A stretch of DNA of 64,000 nt from Warburgia ugandensis (taxonomy: Eukaryota > Streptophyta > Magnoliopsida > Canellales > Canellaceae): positions 48,134,057 through 48,198,056 of the forward strand of contig CP141137.1 of assembly GCA_035236585.1 (NCBI GenBank). The letters are read 5' to 3'. Numbering within the stretch: position 1 is the stretch's first letter; each line of letters starts with the position of its first letter. The notes under the pieces are model-generated. The model made no database searches. It was given only the letters and a program-made list of their open reading frames with translations, and had not been told where the DNA came from. Shown piece by piece: positions 22,276 to 35,720 of this stretch. Made by a program: the position numbers and the translations under genes.

Positions 22276-25200
22276 TTTTCCAAGTTGATTTGTGTCGAAG
22301 GAGATGAATTTGAGCTCTAATTTTGGTGGGGTAGACTTTGTTTATGTTCACCAATTTTCAATTCTTGGTGAGGCTTCATCGGAGTCGAAGAAGACAAGGA
22401 AGATAGGGGAAAAGGGAAAGGGGAAGGAAAGAGGGATGTCGGGCCAATGCTGGTGCCAGAAAAGGGGAGAATCAAAGAAGAGTTGCTGAATTGGGAAAGA
22501 AACCCTAATTGACAGTGTCAGGTGGAAGGCACGTCCTTGGACTGGCAAGCCTGGCACAAGCTGGATCATGTGTTGGATGCGTTTGGGGAAGCTCTCTTCG
22601 ATTGGAAAGAGAGGAGAGAGAAAAAGAAAAGGAAAAGGGGAAAGAGGGAGAAGGAGAGGAGGAAAGAGAGAGGGAAAGGTAGGAGGGAGAGTGTGGGGAG
22701 AGATTTTTAGTCTAATTTCATGGGATTTTTGGGGGGTCTATTTATTGGCTAATTTTTTTTTATTAATTTAGTAAAATTTTATTTATAATTTATTCCACTT
22801 TTGTTATTAAATTGAAAGTGGATTCCTCATCATTTTCACTTTCATCATTCTAGATGTGTTGGCTGACACATAGCTTATCTAACTTTTGTAGACCCCCGTA
22901 CAAAAGTGAAACTACCATTTTACCTTTATGGATAAAATTAAAATCCAAAAATTAAGAAAAATATGAAAATTTCATCCGAACTCCGATTTTGGCGTACTTA
23001 TAGTCGTTGGACTTGATTTTTTGAGTACATTCAAATATTCATGTCTCATCTCTTGATTCCATTTTTATAAAAATTAATTTTCTTGGAATATTAAATTCCA
23101 ACTCTATTTTCAAAATATTAAATTCTCACTTTAAATTATTCATATAAATTCTCAAAATTTGGGGTTATTACAAAATCAATCCCAAACTATACTGGCTTCA
23201 CTATCAACACCTTACACTATAAGGGGATCAATATTCATAATCAACAACTTCCACTATAGGGGTCAATATTCAGCCAGCCTCTACATTGGGAATTATCTCT
23301 TCATAGGAAATATCGGTAATAAACATGTACCAGACATTTCATCATGCATCACATCATGCATCTCATTATGCCAATCTCATATACATCATAATGCAAAATA
23401 TATAAAGGACTACTATGTTACAATCTCAATCCACACGAACACGCTTGGATGACTGCCTAAATACTCCACTGATGCCATGGTGGAAATACATTATGTCACT
23501 TGTATATGGGGAGATAGGACTTTCATAGTGGAGGCCTTCCCATAATTGCCCTACTCGACTTTTAGCCTCTCTTAAGGCATGGTATTCATAACATCATCAA
23601 TTTCAAAAAGGTGGTGGACAAGCCCTTATAACTCTCCTAGCATAGTATCCTCATGCTTTTGCCTATCTAAAACAAAATCACAAGCCTCTATACTTGTATG
23701 AAAAATAAGGATTTTACTAGTAGACAATTTGTTTGACTATATAAGGATTGTAACAATATCTTTTTCCTTTATTGATATGGTGTTCAAGTACAAGGGTTGA
23801 ATTTCTCAATCTATCCTTAGATAATTCCAAACATCACTTAAATAATAATTATATAATTCTAAGCATATCATCATCATTTGTTGCATTATAAACATTCTAA
23901 GGTATTTATGAGCATTCTATTTGAATTATTCAACTTCTATAAATCTCATAATGAGATCATGTATAAAGCATAGATCTTTTAAAGGAATGCATTCTTAAGG
24001 TCCACCTACCACAAATGTGATAATTCTACTCCTTAAGATACGCAACGATCTTGATCAACGTATGATTTAGTGTATCTATCAAATCATATATGTATAATGT
24101 CATCCCTCAATTCCATTTTGTACTTCTTGTTTGATCTTTTGATTTTCCCTAAAGATGAGGATCTTGATCTCTTTCCTTGAATATTTTGATCAAGGGTTTA
24201 GATCCTCTAACTCATTGATCTATATTTGATCTCAAATATATATCATATTTCAAGGGTTTAATCTAAAATTTCTAAATCCATCTTTTATTGTCCTTGATCA
24301 TCATGATCTCAACTTTGATCTTGCTTGATCAAAATCATCTAATTTTAGGTTTGTTTGATTAACATATCCTAAAATTTGATTGTTAATTTAAGATCTAAAT
24401 ATTATTATTTGGTTAATTAGTGCACAATCAATCTTAATGTTGATTGATTGAGTAATGTTATTGATTTGTCTCACTTAAATCTAGACAGGTCCTTATTTTA
24501 GATTTGACTAATGCTTGCTAGTTAGGTTCTGCTCTAAAAGTGGTTAATATAATCCTCATGTAAGGAGGCATTTAGACCTCAGCAAATGTCAATGGAATGT
24601 GTGGGAAAATCACTTGGAATTTGGATACCCACCATAACCCCGATGTTTAGAGTCCATTGGAGTGGCAATAGATCTTATCTTTCTACAAGGATCCTATGAG
24701 CTCTTTTATTCTAAGTCCTTTTTCTACATGATTTTAAACTGATATCAAGAACTTTGAGATCATGACATTCAAGGATGTTAATTAATTCCCTAGTGGGCCA
24801 AGGATATGGTGATGAAATCCATTCCTTATCTTAAAAGAGTTACTGTAGGTTCTTAGTAGAATTAATTTCATTCATTATAAAGTTGTAATTATTCAGAAAT
24901 GTAAATCTAAGTTTAGATTAATTAGATTTTGAGTTACTGATAATTTTCTAAGTAATTTTCCCATTCTTACATATCATGCTAAATCTAACCATTAATTTAA
25001 TCTAACAACTAGATCTACAATTAAATCATATACAAATATTCTAAAATTTAACAAATTCAATAATCGTAATTCATATCTAAAGTTCCTATGTTGATCCAAC
25101 AGCTGATCTAATTTTGATTCATTAGATCTAGGGTTTTGATCACATTAAGGGCTCAAATCATAATTTCTTTCATTTATATAAGATCAGACCCATTAATTCA

Positions 25201-26713
25201 TGTTATCTCATCAATATATGATATATTTATTCAAATCAGATGGTTTGATCATCTTTGATCTAGCTGATCCAAGATGTTAGTAAGGTTTTTAGCTATGGAT
25301 CAACATAAATAGTGCTCAAATCTTAAATTTTATGAGTTTAGTAGATTCTACTCGTAAATAAGAATTTAATGTATCTTTTTTATCTCAATTTCAAGTTGTA
25401 TTGAGATTAGAATTGAAATTTGAAGGATTTAGTTAATTTCAACTGGCCAGATTGAATCTAAATCCAAGGGTGAGAAAATTGGCTGCATGGACGTTCTTGT
25501 CTCCAAGACGCTACGCACGTCGTAGTCAGATGTGGACCTCATCGCATTCTCAATGTGTGAATGGAGATGCACCCATAGGGAGCATCTTTGTCGTATGTTT
25601 TTGGATTACGTTATCAATGCATAGATCCAAAGATCGGTGAGACAATTGATTTGGACCGTTAAATCACCCTTCTCCAATCAACAATCAAGATCAAAATGAA
25701 ATTTAACTACAACAGGCTTTCCCAAGGTTTTTGGGCCTTAGGAATTGATTGGATGGCTCATCTTTTCCATCTGAGTCGTCCTTGATGGGTTTTTAATCAT
25801 GGATCACTGGTATTGGTTTCACTAGTGAATCTCACTAGAAAACCAGTCTGGTGAACCCAAATCTTAAAGGAAATTGCTGAAAATGAAAAAGGGAAGAGGG
25901 TTGGCCTATCTTGAAATGTCTAGAGGAGAGAAAATGCCAAAAAAATAGAGAAATTACTAGAGAAGAGATAATAGTGCCAAAATTTGTTTTCTAGTGAAGA
26001 TTTGATGGTGATGGCGTTAGAGATCCACCAATAAACAAATGGGAAATGGAAATGGAGTTGTTTCGCATAGATTGAATGGATTATATCATGAAAATAATGG
26101 TTGAAATTGGTCGTCTAATTGCAAAATATTGGTCGTCTAATTGCCAAATAGTGATAAGGTAGAAACCTTGGGTTGTCGAGGACGACGTGTCCATGGACAA
26201 GCCCTGATGTTGTACTAGGGTTCGTCTATTGGGTGTGTCTAGGGACGAGCTTCTAATGAAGAGGGAGGAGAGAGAGAAAGGAAAGAGAAAGAGAGAGAAA
26301 AGAGGAAAGTGGGAGGAGAAAGGAGAGAGGATTAAGGGGAATAGCTGGGGGATTCCCAATAGAATTTTATGAACATTTTTGTGAAATTTTTTTAGCTATT
26401 TATAGGCAAATTTTGATTTGTTAATTAATTTTTATATTTTATCATTTAATCCACTAAAAATTATTTAATGGTAGTGGAAATTTCACTACCTCCATTAGCA
26501 ACTAGGTGCTAGCTGATTCATGCCTTCCATCATTGCTGATTTTACATTTTTACCTAACTTTGTGGGCCCCATAAAATGTAAAATTACCATATTGCCCTTT
26601 TAAATCTAAAAATTAAGAAAAATACAGATTTTTGATCCGAACTTCAATTTTAGCATGCTTAGAGTCGTTGGACTCAATTTTTCAAGTACATTACAAAAAT
26701 TGGGGTTATTAAA

Positions 26714-26733
26714 ATCTTCCCCCCTTACAATAA
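26714..26733 (-). other. Polypurine tract of element E
   Basis: The minus strand reads TTGTAAGGGGGGAAGAT directly before the 3' LTR. A near-identical tract (GTAAGGGGTGAATAA) precedes the D LTR. Confidence 0.75.
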
Positions 26734-26734
26734 T

Positions 26735-27994
26735 TTTTTTCTCAAAATTTACTGTACTACAATTACTCAAACAATATAGGGTGTGTTTTCATCATTTCTT
26801 CTTCTGTTTCCCATGTGGCCTCCTCAACAGAGTGATGTTGCCACAAAACTTTAACTAAAGGAATTGTTTTGGTTCATAGTTTCTAATCCTTTCGGTCCAA
26901 AATTCGTATTGCCCTTTCCTCAAAGGTTAAATTTGGTTTCAATTCTTCTTGCATTTTTTGAAGTATATGCGTATTGTCTGGTATGTATTTTTGTAACATG
27001 GACACATGAAACACATTGTGTACTTCAGATAATTGTTGTGGTAAGGCTAATTTGCCAGCCACTAGACCAATCCTTTATAATATTTCAAAAAAACCAATAA
27101 ATTTAGGACTAAGTTTCCCTTTTGTTCGAAACCTCATGACTCCTTTGATTGGTGAGACTTTCAAGAATAAATGATCCACAATTTCAAATTCCAAGTTTTT
27201 GCTTCTTTTATCCACATGAGCAGTTAACAACCTTTTCTTAATTATTTCGACCTTTTCAACACACTACTCAATGAGTTTTGACTTCATAATTCTTCCTTCT
27301 CCAACCTCCCTCCAACAAGTTGGTGATCGATAAGATCGTCCATACAATGCTTCATATGGTGCGATACTAATACTTGCATGAAAACTGTTATTATATGCAA
27401 ATTCAATAAGTGGAAGATGTTCATCCCAATTTCCTTTCTAGTCTAATGCACATGCTCATAACATATCTTCTAATGTTTGTATTATTCTTTCTTACTAACC
27501 ATCTATTTGGGGATGAAACACCATATTGAATTTAAGTGATGTTCCCAACGCTTATTGTGCACTCTTTCAACACCTTGAAGTAAATCGTCCATCTCTGTCA
27601 AAGATGATGCATAATGGAACACCATGAAGACTTACAATTTCTTTCACATATAACTTACCAAAACTATCAACTAACTAATTTTATTTAATTTGAAGGAAAT
27701 GTGCTGACTTTTTAAATCTATTTACAATTATCCAAATCATGTCATGACCTTCACGTGTTTTTGGTAATCCTACCACAAGGTTCATAGTGATATGATCCCA
27801 TTTCCACTCTAAAAGTTCCAGTGTCTATAACATTCTAGTAGGTCTTTCATGTTTAGCTTTGACTTGTTGATAAGTTAGACATTTGGCTACAAATTCACTG
27901 ATGTCTTTTTTCATACCTTCCCACTAAAAATTTCTTTTTAAATCCTGATACATTTTTGTACCTCTAGGGTGAATAAAGAATATAGACTAATGGG
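26735..27994 (-). pseudogene. Element E pol, 3' part: integrase and chromodomain (broken)
   Basis: Conceptual translation with frame changes gives the integrase core: KKSAHF, then [11 protein letters not shown] around 27560-27600 (second catalytic Asp retained), ERIIQTLEDML, and [23 protein letters not shown]. The GKLSPKFIG and HNVFHVSMLQKYI blocks follow, then a C-terminal chromodomain (26740-26960) with IPLVKVLWQHH and EEATWETEEEMM. This C-terminus identifies a chromovirus. Several in-frame stops occur, including two in the linker before the chromodomain. The upstream (right) end stops where H begins at about 28000, and the rest of pol resumes at 51552. Integrase would insert cDNA, and the chromodomain is thought to steer insertion to heterochromatin. 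Confidence 0.85.
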
Positions 27995-28394
27995 CTTCTT
28001 GTAATATGGGGATTTAAAAATTTAGGGCATTTTTGAAGAAGAAGAAGAAGAAGGAAGAGAAGAGAAGGGAAGGAGAAGGCTGAGGAATGAGTGAAGGGGA
28101 GAGAGAAACCTAGAGTCACAAAAACCTAGCACACTAGTGGGAGCAAGATAGAAAAAGGGAAACAAGGGTTTTCTGGGTTGTCGGAGATGACGTCAGCTCA
28201 AATCAACGATCTGAGCTGATCAAATTGTTTAGCAATATCCAATGATCAAATGCCCCAAGATTATTAGAAGATCCGAGATGATGTAGATTGTCAATCATTG
28301 AGGTGATAGTGTGTACGACGTGATCAAGTGTTTCAAGTAAAATGGTGATCAATCCAGCTCATCCAAGGGTGATAAAAACATGGAAAAGCATCCA

Positions 28395-28405
28395 AGAGGT
28401 AAGAC
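28395..28405 (+). promoter_or_regulatory. Splice-donor-like site in LTR H
   Basis: CCAAGAGGTAAGACC fits AG|GTAAG and lies about 360 bp downstream of a GAA/GGA-rich tract (28028-28080), the same order as in B. Confidence 0.4.
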
Positions 28406-29064
28406 CTATGAAACCCAACTCTTGATTTTTTTATTTTAGGCTAAATCTGTATAGTTTATACTAGATCTAAGTTATGTGGATGATCCAACCATCCATTTTC
28501 TGAGCCAAAACTAAGAATAGGTAAATAAGTGCTTGATATAACTTGGATTTTACTGAGATTGTCAATCTAGGCTGAAAACTGATTGAACAATCCCAGCCGT
28601 TGATTTATCATTATTCAAACAGTGACTTGTTGACGTCTAATCAACGATCAGACACCCTGGGTGAGTTCTGTGGTGACTCGGGTTTTTAAGACACATTTTT
28701 TTAAATATTTGTAAAGGTAGGGCCTTGATTTTGAAAATTTTTAACATACAAACAGCGGAAACATATTTTATTTGAAATTGATTTGTTAAAAACCCTAGTG
28801 CCATCTCGAATTACTTATCATATATAGATTTTTGTATAAAATAACATTTCTATTGCATTTCAATAGAAATACTTTAATTAAAAATAGGATCGATCCAGTG
28901 GTTCACATACATAGCCCCAATAGTCATTACATACCTTATCCAAATATTACAATCCAAATTACAAAACAATCAATACAATCTTTCTCAAAGTAAATACCTT
29001 GAGTTATAATTCGATGATGATTATCCACAAGTTTTAAGCTTTCAACCTTCCTTAACTGTATCTG

Positions 29065-29114
29065 AGATATTATAAACATTCAAACATTTACAATACCTCA
29101 GCAAGCTATGCTTG
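29065..29114 (-). other. Paired inverted repeats of D 3' LTR
   Basis: AGATATTATAAA (29065-29076) faces TTTACAATACCT (29087-29098). In the minus-strand RNA the two non-Watson-Crick positions become G-U pairs. CAAGC (29102-29106) pairs with GCTTG (29110-29114). Confidence 0.6.
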
Positions 29115-29838
29115 GTAGGGAATTTAATAAATATATATTCAATATATCTCAAAATCAACAGTTCATTACATCCATAATATAAATCAATTTATACAATTGG
29201 AAAACAATTTTATCCTTCACTCATCATATGAATTATATGTATATATTACATATAAATAAAACCATTAAAATTGTGAATATAGTCAATATCATCAATAATA
29301 CCATATTGGGAATTATCCTCCAATACAACATCGATAATAACTTTTATTGGGAATCTCATCATGTCATAAAATAAGGCATCTCATCATGCCATAAAAATTG
29401 CATCATAATGTAAAATATCAAAGGACTACCATGCACGCAGTCTCAATCCGTACAGTGCACCTGGATAACTGCATAATACTCCATTGATACCACAGTGGAA
29501 AATACAAAATCCATATTCACATGGGGAGAACCATGGTTGTCACAGTGGTGGCCTTCCCATGATTGCCCCACCTATTGTTTTCCCTCTCTTTGGGCATGGT
29601 ATCATCATTATAATCAGTTTTGGAGAGTAGGTGACCAAACTCTCATTACTCTCCTAGCATTGACATCCCTAGGTCTAAGCCTGTCTTAAAACAAAACCAC
29701 AAGCCTCCATGCTTGTATGGAAAATAATATTTCATATTTCCAGACTTTGTGTCTGGTTATAATAGGCATGCCTATAACTTATTTCCTTACAATTTGGGGG
29801 TCCAACTTATATAGTTTAAATCTTCCCATTCTACCCAC

Positions 29839-30020
29839 TAAGTAATTTCATAATTACTTAATCAATCCCTTGTATTTATTTCAACATCATTTGTTGTCTT
29901 ACGTAATTTCATAACTACTTAATCAATCCCTTTGTATTCATTTCAATCTCATTTGTTCTCTTAAGTAATTTCATAATTACTTAATCAATCCCTTTGTATT
30001 TATTTCCACATCTTTGTTGA
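29839..30020. repeat. 62-bp tandem repeat, three copies, in D 3' LTR
   Basis: AGTAATTTCATAATTACTTA recurs at 29841, about 29902 and 29963. The same triplication is in the 5' LTR (47348, 47409, 47471), so it predates insertion. AAGTAATT/AATTACTT forms an inverted repeat in each unit. Confidence 0.75.
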
Positions 30021-32673
30021 TTCATAATAATCCCAAGGAAATTATAATCAAATTTCATTTATTAGGATAAGATTATGTGTAAAATACATGTATCTCATAT
30101 ATTGAATATATCCTTAAGGTCCACCTACCTTTACTTTCAACCCTCTATCTTCTTATTGACCTTGATCATCATATCCTTCATGTATGTGTCAAATCATATG
30201 TATAAGTCATTCCTCAACTCATTTATACTTCCTAATTGTTCTTTTGATGATCCTTACAAAGGATGATTTGGATCTTGTTGCTTGGATCATATTGATCAAG
30301 AATCTAATCTATTGATCTACATTTGACTATAATATTTATACTACTTCAATACATACATAAATACAATATTATGATTTTATTACTCTTGATCCTTGAAGAT
30401 CTCCCTATGGATCTTGTTTGATCTTTGATTATCTTGATTACCATGTTTATTAGGATTAGATAGTTTACTATCCTTTTATAATCTTATTATTATTCAACCA
30501 ATTAATGTCTTACTGGTTGAAGATAGTTTATTTTTTTCCTAACACTAGACAGCTTCTTATTTCAAAATTGACTAAGGCTTACCAATTAAAAGCTGCTCAT
30601 AGAGTGGTTAATTCAATCCTCATATAAGGAGGCATTTAGACCTTACAAATGTCGTTAGAAGGTGGGGAAAGAGCGAGACTCTATTAGAGAACCCCCTTAA
30701 CCACCATGTTCAGCATTTACTAGGGTGACCTTAACTCAACCTTCATAAGGTTCCTATGAGCATTAAACCCTAAGTACTCTTACTATTTGATCTCAATTAA
30801 ATCCATGAACATTTAGAATATCATTCATGGGGTTTATTATTCTCCTAATTTGGGCTACGAAAATGATATTTCTTATGTTGTCCTATTAACTATAGCCTTT
30901 ACTATCATTAAGTCAATGTCCATATTTATTGTAAATGTTCATCCATATCTATTTTTATTTAATTACATTTTTCATGTAATTTGCATAACATGAACAATTA
31001 AAGTGTAAATACCAAATTTAACAATTACATCTACTAAGTAAATAAAAGAACATTTACAATAATAATTCACATGTTCATTTGAATACATCATATTTATTCA
31101 TTCTGATCCATTGATTATATTTTGATTTCTATTCATTTTTCATCCCATTAAGGGTTTAGATCTTGATCTTTCATTTTTATTCATATCTATCACATTCTCT
31201 TACTGTGATATCATCACTAGATCATTGATGCATCTCATCGTATGATCTGATCTTTCTTGATCTAACCGATCAAGAAGATCTTAAGTCAATTTATACCAAT
31301 CAAGGGCATAGATTTCAATCTATCCTAAATTAGCCACACCGGCCTTTCATTTCTTAAGATCTTATCATTAGATCATCATCTATACTATTTTATAGTTTTT
31401 GATCATGCTTGATTAGTCAAATTAAGTAAATCCATGATTATTTTTAAGATTTCTCTTCCATTAAGGTTAAATTTCTTAATTCATCTCAAAATTAGTCACA
31501 TCTAACTCTTGATTCCATGTTCCCTCATCACTAGATCACCGATGGAACAGAAATCCAAGGTCTGATCATGTCAGATTTGACTAATCTTGGGAATTAGTAC
31601 CTCTTTTTGTAAGTTATAGATTTTTACAGTGAATAAAATATAAATTTATGCTTCCATTAGATTCTACTCTTCACCAGGAATCCATAGCTTCTTTTTTATC
31701 TTGATTTGGAGTTAAAATAAGCCTAGAATTGAGATTTTAATTCATAGATCTCTTTTGACGGTCCACATTTGATCTGGACCATCAGAACGCGACAAAATGG
31801 GGTCGTACAATGTCACTGTCACTAGGGCACAGGCAGCGTCTCAAGCGAAGCCTGCCCACGTCACACTGGGAGCCCACGCGAAGGCGCTTTTGTAGGGAGC
31901 ATCCTTGCGTGCATTACCCAGTGGCATTTTGGGTTCCGATCACGAGGATCGGTTGAGACAGTTCAATTTAGACCGTCGGATCAACTTTTCCCCTGATCTC
32001 CCAAATCTGCATGATCTAAGAACTTATATTTCATCCCCTGTGATTTTTAGACCCCAGGAATCCATCCAATAGCTCAAAAACTCCAATAAATTACGTTTTA
32101 CTGGGTTTTTCAGGATGGATCACTGGTATTGGATTCACTAGAGAAAACTTGTTGAAAAATATAGTTTGGTGACCTCCTTGCCTTAAAAACTACCAGAATA
32201 GTTAGGGGGGAAGATGAGGAACCTACCTAAAGTGTCCAAATTTGAAAAATCAAGCCAAAAAAAGAGATCCATGCTGAAAACACACAACACTGGACTTACT
32301 TTGTTTTGTTGATTTCACCAGTGAAAACTCCTCTAATCAAGGGGAAGTCATAGGACTTTTATAGATTATGTTGGCTTGAATCCATCCAACGGTGGAGATT
32401 GAATTCTAACGGTGAAATATGAATGGCTAATTGATTTAGGGTTTTTAGGCAAAAAACCATATTCTGTCGGGGACGACGAGTCCATAGATGTGCCCGATGG
32501 CCCCTGAGAGAATATTCCCTCCGGTCCGTCTACAGGCGCGCTTTGTGGGTGTAAAGGGAAGATAGAGAAAAAAGAAAGAAAAAGGGAGAAAAAGAGAGAG
32601 AAAAAGAAGGAAAGAGAGAGAGGGAGAGGGGCTGAGCCTTGGGGAGTTTGTGAATTTCGTGTAATGGTGGGAG

Positions 32674-32688
32674 GGATATTTATAGGGC
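32674..32688 (-). promoter_or_regulatory. TATA box of D LTR
   Basis: The minus strand reads GCCCTATAAATATCCC, about 430 bp inside the LTR, followed in sense by a CT-rich leader. It is the best TATA match among the LTRs here. Confidence 0.55.
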
Positions 32689-33129
32689 TAGTTTTGCATT
32701 ATTTTAATTAAAATTTTAATTATTTTAATTTTAAATAAAAATTTACTTTTCTTATAAAATTAAAAGCGTATTGCTCATCATGTTTATTCTTCATTATTGA
32801 TATTCCTTGAGCTGGCTGTCCACCAGCTCAACCAACTTTTGTGGACCCCACACAAAAGTGAAATGACCATTTTACCCTTATGGGTAAATGCAAATTCACA
32901 AAAATTATGAAAAATAGGAATTTTTCACCTGAGCTTAGATTTCAGCGTGCTTACAGTCATTTTGACTAATTTTCCATGAATGATTCCAAATATCTATGTT
33001 TCAAGACTTGATTCTTTTTCTAAAAATTAATATTATATTAAATATAATATATCACCTTGATTTTCATAAAAATTCCAATTAATTTTAAATAATTCCAAAA
33101 CAATTGGGGTTTTCACATTATTCACCCCT

Positions 33130-33463
33130 TACAAAAATTTCATCTTTGAAATTTACTTACACCATAATTACTCAAACAATTCAGGATGAGATTTTCTCAT
33201 TTCTTCTTCAGTCTCCCATGTGGCTTCTTTAACTGTGTGGTGTTGCCACAATACTTTGACTAAAGGAATTACTTTGGTTCATAGCTTTTGTTCCTTTCTA
33301 TCAAGAATTTGAAATGCCTTTTCCTCAAAGATTTAATCTGGCCTCAGTTCTTCTGGCATTTTTTGAAGTATGTGTGTAATGTCAGTTATATATTTGTGTA
33401 ACATGGACACATGAAACACATTATGTACTTTAGCTAATTGTGGTCGTAAAGGTAACCTGTAGT
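33130..33463 (-). pseudogene. Element D chromodomain and integrase C-terminus (beyond the C insertion)
   Basis: Minus-strand translation gives LAKVHNVFHVSMLHKYI, then an ILDRKEQ block, IPLVKVLWQHHTVKEATWE and EEEMRKSHPELFE, ending just before the polypurine tract. This is the chromovirus C-terminus in the same order as E and C. Two in-frame stops lie in the linker. The upstream half of the integrase is on the far side of element C (from 42629). Confidence 0.82.
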
Positions 33464-33986
33464 TGTGACACCCAGGGATTTCAAAAATCTTTTTCCACTA
33501 TATATATTAATGATAAAAAGTTTATTATTATAAAGTAGGCGAGATCCCTGAAATAAAACTCAAATAATTAAAAATTTTACGTGGCGTCAAGAAAAATGCC
33601 CCATAAGGAAAACCCTAAGGGTCATCCACAAACCAAAACCACAAGGCTAAACCAAAAGCACTTTTTGACACTCTTAACATGCTCAAATATAAAACCATGA
33701 GAAATTCTACGACTGCAAAGAGACGAATATAATAACAAAAATCCCAAAGCTCCAGGGTTCATCTAAGATCACCACATCAACCACGTGTGAGTGTATGCAT
33801 ACTATACAGTAGTATGGGTCTAACATATCAAATATACAATATCCAGATAGAGTACCCAAAAGTCTGATACCAACCTCAAAAGGACACTACTGTCTCCAAT
33901 GACAAAAAGTATGGGGTCCTCAGCTCCGCGTCCAGATCCACGCTAATCCACCTTCTTCCCTTTTTGACTGTCGCGCTCCAACTCTA

Positions 33987-34028
33987 AGGCATTGCAAAAC
34001 AAGACAATACCTCAACAAGCTAGGCTTG
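33987..34028 (-). other. Paired inverted repeats of C 3' LTR
   Basis: AGGCATTG (33987-33994) faces CAATACCT (34005-34012), with one G-U pair in the sense RNA. CAAGC (34016-34020) pairs with GCTTG (34024-34028). Confidence 0.6.
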
Positions 34029-35319
34029 TGTAGGTGATTAGTATTCAATATAAAGCGATAAGAAATAACATGGTACAAAGATCTCATATTCATACGATGT
34101 AGAATACACCAATTCCATGATATAAATACAACAACATAAGTCATAGTGTCAAGACATGAAAAATTTGAAAAGATATATGGATACAAGTAAGCCATAGCCA
34201 CGTGAGTCAATATCCAAAGAACCACATGAATGCATGGTAAAAGCATAGGAACATCATACATAATCAAGCCCTATGAGTGTCTCAAGCACACTCACGGCAA
34301 CGTGGGTCAACTCTCAATATCATCTGCTTTCACCCTTTCACCCACAATGGGCACTCAGGCACTCATGGAAAAGTACGTTCTAGTTCCGCTTTCACCTTTC
34401 ACCCACATAGGCACTCATGCACTCAGCACTCATGGAATGATGCGTTTCACGCCCGCTTTCACCCTTTCACCCACAAGGGGCACTCAGGCACTCACGGGGG
34501 ACGGGGCGGCGGAATGCACCCTTTCCCAAGCTCCATAGTCTCAATCGTCAAGGCATAGAGACTCCCACGTGTCAAACATCTTAAGGGTTAGACAATGTAA
34601 TTGAAATATGACAGAAACAACACATAAGACATGCAAGGATAGTAGTAAACATCTAGGTAATACATGCTGAAATGGTCCCATGCAGCGTGATAGGGCATAC
34701 ATGCCTCAAAGTTTCAATCACTAAATCCTGATTTGAAAGATAATGGGAAATAGCGAATGAAATCACCAACCTCGATAATGCTGCACTCCAATTAGGCGCG
34801 TAGGCGATATCAAGTCGTATGCCCTGATGTACCTATCACATCATAAGTCATAATTGATTGTTAAACCTCTCATTTTCATTATCACTCTTAAAAATTTCTA
34901 TTGTGTTTAGTGATTCACATGTATCTTTATGATCACGTGTCAATCTAATGATCAAATCACTCTTGATCTGCACATCCTAAGGTAGTTGCCTAATTTGATC
35001 ATCAAGATCATTTTTCTTGGCAATTCCATGAGATCTGCCCTTCAAATCTCCTAGATCATCTCATGTTTGATGTGTACAACCAAAGTGTAAGGCATGGTCA
35101 TCCATTGATCGGCTTGATCTGAATCATCTAATGGAATTTAGTAGTTTGTCTATTAAAAAGTTTCTCTAAACTAGATTTTTATTTTCAATCTAGGTTCGCC
35201 TTGTTGAGACGATTACAACGCCGATTTCGGATTGTGATTTGGACTGCTATAGCTCACAGAATCATGTTTTTAATGAACAGACGGTCAAAAAAACCTCAAA
35301 AAAAGAGAAAATGGGCCCA

Positions 35320-35720
35320 TCGCACATGGGGCGCTTGTGCCGTGCTCATGCCGTCCCGTGTGGGGTCCACTGCACGTGAGGCATGTGCACCGCGCTCTGC
35401 GTATGGTACAACGCGTGGCGCGCGTATGTCGTACCGCGCATTCCACACGTGGGGGTTGCAGGCTACACGGCGTGGCACGTGCATGTCACACCATGCGTCC
35501 TGCACATGGCACACACATGTCGCATAGCGTGGCGCACATGGGTAGCACCACGTGTCTCGTGAGTGGCGCGCACAGGTGCCGTCCCATGTCCTCGGTGTAT
35601 GTGCTTGTAGTGTGGCGTGGCGCGCACTCCCACCACCCGTGCGTCTCGTGCGTGTCGCATGCGCCTTGTGCGTGTCGCGTGTGCGCTTCCCGCTCGGCTT
35701 GCTCACCATCCTGTCGCGGG
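35320..35720 (-). promoter_or_regulatory. CpG-dense, G-box-rich block in C 3' LTR
   Basis: About 400 bp of GC-rich DNA in an AT-rich LTR, with imperfect tandem units of 25-35 bp built on GTGGCGCGCA, CACGTG and CATGTCGCA. At least four CACGTG/ACGTGG cores occur (35373, 35447, 35475, 35550 region). Long reading frames on both strands (102-160 codons) are by-products of the composition. The block is deleted from the 5' LTR of C. Confidence 0.5.

Larger units (their letters stand above)
17976..23172 (-). mobile_element. Solo LTR G (E/D-type LTR), 5.2 kb
   Basis: Starts TGTGGTGACTTAGG and ends GGGGTTATTACA, with flanks AAATT (17971-17975) and AAATC (23173-23177), a 5-bp duplication with one C/T mismatch. 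Removing it restores the E LTR sequence seen uninterrupted near 56445. Its start matches the D LTR start TGTGGTGACT, and its interior carries the E/D leader module (20830-21245). It contains an Au SINE (18377-18556) and an 85-bp tandem repeat, which partly explain why it is longer than the 4.4-kb D LTR. No internal domain remains. Confidence 0.9.
13375..26713 (-). repeat. 3' LTR of element E, in three pieces
   Basis: Pieces are 13375-13426, 17360-17975 and 23173-26713, separated by solo LTRs F and G. The start TGTGACGACC matches the right LTR start TGTGATGACC. The sense 5' end is mutated (TTTAATAACC rather than TGTAATA). Within the piece nearest pol are a TATA-like CCTATAAATAG (26395-26406, minus strand), a purine-rich stretch at 26262-26330, the shared leader module at 24485-24880, and the hairpin pair at 17708-17757. 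Confidence 0.88.
28669..33116 (-). repeat. 3' LTR of element D
   Basis: 4448 bp, TGTGGTGACT...GGTTTTCACA. Contains the hairpin pair (29065-29114), a 62-bp tandem repeat (29839-30020), the shared leader module (30545-30905), a GC-richer patch (31780-31930), a splice-donor-like AGGTAGGT (about 32219-32229, minus), a purine-rich tract (32560-32635) and a TATA-like CCCTATAAATATCC (32674-32688, minus). Confidence 0.88.
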
